This document shows, piece by piece, positions 62,345 to 64,000 of a DNA stretch of 64,000 bases. Where the stretch lies: positions 3,875,501 through 3,939,500 of the forward strand of contig NZ_CP081966.1 in the NCBI RefSeq assembly GCF_019823065.1. Direction: 5' to 3'. The notes under the pieces were generated by a model. It ran no database searches. It saw only the letters and a list, made by a program, of their open reading frames with translations, and was not told where the DNA came from. A program made the translations under genes and the position numbers. This stretch comes from Pseudomonas mosselii. Its GTDB lineage: Bacteria; Pseudomonadota; Gammaproteobacteria; Pseudomonadales; Pseudomonadaceae. Each line of letters opens with the position of its first letter. Position 1 is the stretch's first letter.

Positions 62345-63517
62345 ATGCGCAAACGTCCGCTGTGGCTGTGGGTCGGCCTGAGAATGACCCTGCTCGCCGT
62401 CGGCGCGGTGATCACCATTACCGTGTGCATGTACCTGTACTTCTGGATCAGCGACTACCTGGTGCTGCAATCGATGCGACCCGAGGACCGCGCCGCGCTG
62501 GTGGCCGGCCTTGCCGATGTGCCGCGCAACGAGTCCAGGCTGTGGCAGTTGCTGCAGACCTACTACGACATCCACGACTTTCTTCCCGGCCCCGGTAACA
62601 GCATCGACTGGCTGGTGCTCTACGGCTTCGTCATCGTGATCATTCCGTTCACCTTGATGGTCGGCCTGTACCTGTCCAGGCCGCTGTCCCGGCAGTTCCG
62701 CCAGATCGCCGTAGGGGCACGGCGGGTGGCCGAGGGCGACCTCAGCGTGCGGGTCAGCCAGCACCCGCGCCAGCCCAAGGAAATGCAGCGCCTGTGCACC
62801 GACTTCAACAAGCTGGTCGAACGCCTGGCGCTGTATGAAAGCGAAGTGGCCGAGTCGAGCTCCAACCTGGCCCATGAACTGCGCACCCCGCTCAATGCCG
62901 CGCTGGGTCGGGTGCAGGGCATGCTCGACGAGGTGTTCCCGCTGTGCCCTGAGCAATTGCGCCTGGTGCAGAACCAGCTGTACAACCTCAACACCCTGGT
63001 GGGCGACCTGCACCTGCTGTCCCTGGCCCATGCCGGGCAGCTGCCCCTGCACATCAGCCTGTTCTCCCCGGCCAGGCTGGTCGAGGAGCGTCTGGCCTGG
63101 TTCGCGCCGCAATTCGAGGCCGCCAGGATGCAGTTGCACACGGCGCTTGCCGATGACGTGGTGATCGAGGCCGACCCGGCGCGGATCGGCCAGTTGATCA
63201 ACATCCTGATCGAGAATGCCCTCAAGTACGCCTCCGACGGCCGCGAGCTCAGTGTCGCCGTGCGCCAGGCCAAAGACTGCGTGCAGCTGGAATTCCTCGA
63301 TCGTGGGCAAGCGGTCGAGCAGAAGGACCTGGGCAACATGTTCGTGCGCTTCTGGCGCGCCGAACAGTCGCGGGCGCGGGTCAGCGGCGGCGGCGGCCTG
63401 GGCCTGTCGATCGCCCAGGCGATCTGCGAGGCCCATGGCGGCCGCATCACCGCACATCGCCGGAGCGAGGGCGGGCTGGCACTGCAGGTGACATTACCTC
63501 TGGTCACGACAGCCTGA
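62345..63517 (+). CDS. Sensor histidine kinase
   Basis: 390 residues. TM1 about 12-36, a short periplasmic loop of about 50 residues, TM2 about 88-110, HAMP (RPLSRQFRQIAVGARRVAEG), H-box His177 in LAHELRTPLNA, N-box ILIENALKYAS, F-box FVRFWR and G2 box GGGGLGLSIAQ. The sensor loop is small, so it may sense membrane state or use a partner. It is followed by a REP element. Confidence 0.92.
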   Translation: MRKRPLWLWVGLRMTLLAVGAVITITVCMYLYFWISDYLVLQSMRPEDRAALVAGLADVPRNESRLWQLLQTYYDIHDFLPGPGNSIDWLVLYGFVIVIIPFTLMVGLYLSRPLSRQFRQIAVGARRVAEGDLSVRVSQHPRQPKEMQRLCTDFNKLVERLALYESEVAESSSNLAHELRTPLNAALGRVQGMLDEVFPLCPEQLRLVQNQLYNLNTLVGDLHLLSLAHAGQLPLHISLFSPARLVEERLAWFAPQFEAARMQLHTALADDVVIEADPARIGQLINILIENALKYASDGRELSVAVRQAKDCVQLEFLDRGQAVEQKDLGNMFVRFWRAEQSRARVSGGGGLGLSIAQAICEAHGGRITAHRRSEGGLALQVTLPLVTTA

Positions 63518-63540
63518 AGGCTTGACACGTTGCCGTGTAG

Positions 63541-63578
63541 CAGCGGCCTTGCACCGCGAAAGGGCTGCGCAGCACCGC
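63541..63578. repeat. Single REP element
   Basis: Contains CAGCGGCCTTGCACCGCGAA and the complementary GGGCTGCGCAGC, the P. putida REP pattern, between the convergent kinase and DUF1109 genes. Confidence 0.7.
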
Positions 63579-63592
63579 AAAAACGCACCCGA

Positions 63593-64000
63593 TCACCAAC
63601 GCAGCAGTCGAGGCCCTGCCACCGCCCCGACGACGGTCGGCAACAACATCCCCAGCAGGTACCACAGCCCCCAGAACGGTACTCCCATTTCCGGGCAGTG
63701 CAGGCAGTACACGAGGGTCGCGGTGGATCCGGCGAGCAGCCCGCCAGCTGCGCCGGCCTGGCGCAGCCGGGTCGGTGCCAGGCCGCGCAGGGCCCAGAAC
63801 ACGGCGGCGAATACGGGTGCCGAGAGCAGGGCTATGTTCAACGCGCAGGTGCGCCAGGTGCGGCCGAAGATCAGGTCGGCGCGGGCCTCCACCGGCGCGC
63901 CGGAAAGGCTGACGGCTGCCCCCAGCCACACCAGCAGCAGCGGCAGGCCGAGCAATCCCCACAGCGCGCCACCGCGCACACCCGGCCTGGCCAGGCGCTG
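63593..64000 (-). CDS. DUF1109/NrsF-like membrane protein, 5' end outside window
   Basis: 136 residues visible; the frame runs through the right edge, so the N-terminus is missing. Four or more membrane helices, with CPEMGVPFWGLWYLLGM, the conserved Cys block of the DUF1109 (NrsF) family, which inhibits ECF sigma factors. Known NrsF proteins hold sigma-F-like factors at the membrane until metal or oxidative stress frees them. The partner sigma gene would be expected just right of the window. Confidence 0.8.
   Translation of the reverse strand, partial: QRLARPGVRGGALWGLLGLPLLLVWLGAAVSLSGAPVEARADLIFGRTWRTCALNIALLSAPVFAAVFWALRGLAPTRLRQAGAAGGLLAGSTATLVYCLHCPEMGVPFWGLWYLLGMLLPTVVGAVAGPRLLRW

Overview
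The window joins two kinds of DNA. Positions 1 to about 22,386 are the integrase-proximal end of an integrative element of the ICEclc/PAGI-2 type: a 643-residue P4-type tyrosine integrase reads away from a tRNA-Gly(GCC) gene whose 3' end is the insertion point. The remainder (about 22.4-64 kb) is GC-rich gamma-proteobacterial chromosome of the Pseudomonas putida group. Evidence for the host is the block tRNA-Gly - pgsA - uvrC - gacA (with the TTG start typical of gacA), the P. putida-style REP elements, fusB/EF-G2 next to tRNA-Val, and the reductive pyrimidine catabolism cluster (preA-preT-dht / NCS1 transporter / beta-ureidopropionase).

Mobile cargo (1-20 kb). From the left edge: the C-terminal part of a Cu-type P1B ATPase, an apolipoprotein N-acyltransferase (Lnt) paralogue, a divergent QseBC/CopRS-like two-component system, a complete cytochrome c maturation set ccmABCDEFGHI with mostly overlapping genes, then a DsbD transmembrane reductase, a membrane-anchored TlpA-like thioredoxin with an Lgt-like N-terminus, a DsbG-like protein with a lipobox, a TauE/SafE exporter, a dihydrolipoamide-dehydrogenase-like flavoprotein, a small DsrE-like protein and a LysR regulator. 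Together this is a portable periplasmic thiol-redox, haem-attachment and copper module, comparable in logic to the Scs (suppressor of copper sensitivity) systems. Before the integrase there is a divergent pair, an XRE regulator and a LysR-type effector domain without a DNA-binding domain, separated by two tandem GTTAA palindromes.

Alginate-like locus (26.6-40.7 kb). Next to gacA and an XRE regulator, behind an AT-rich leader of about 570 bp, lies an eleven-gene cluster: algD-alg8-alg44-algK-algE-algI-algJ-algF-algX-algL-algG. Every module of alginate synthesis, c-di-GMP control, export, acetylation and lysis is present. However, the order differs from the canonical operon, algA is absent, AlgK has no lipobox cysteine, and the AlgG homologue has DTRD where the epimerase catalytic motif DPHD is expected. 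I infer that it makes an acetylated polymer that is not epimerised by this AlgG (polymannuronate-like). This is the most interesting system in the window.

Right part (40.8-64 kb): GNAT and DUF488 proteins, a PiT phosphate transporter, a Nu-class-like GST, a hotdog thioesterase, an amino-acid permease divergent from a class III aminotransferase, two conserved small proteins, EF-G2, tRNA-Val(GAC), a PuuB-like oxidase, the pyrimidine-degradation genes on both sides of a regulatory region of about 600 bp, a cysteine hydrolase overlapping a two-component system, and a DUF1109/NrsF-like membrane protein cut by the right edge.
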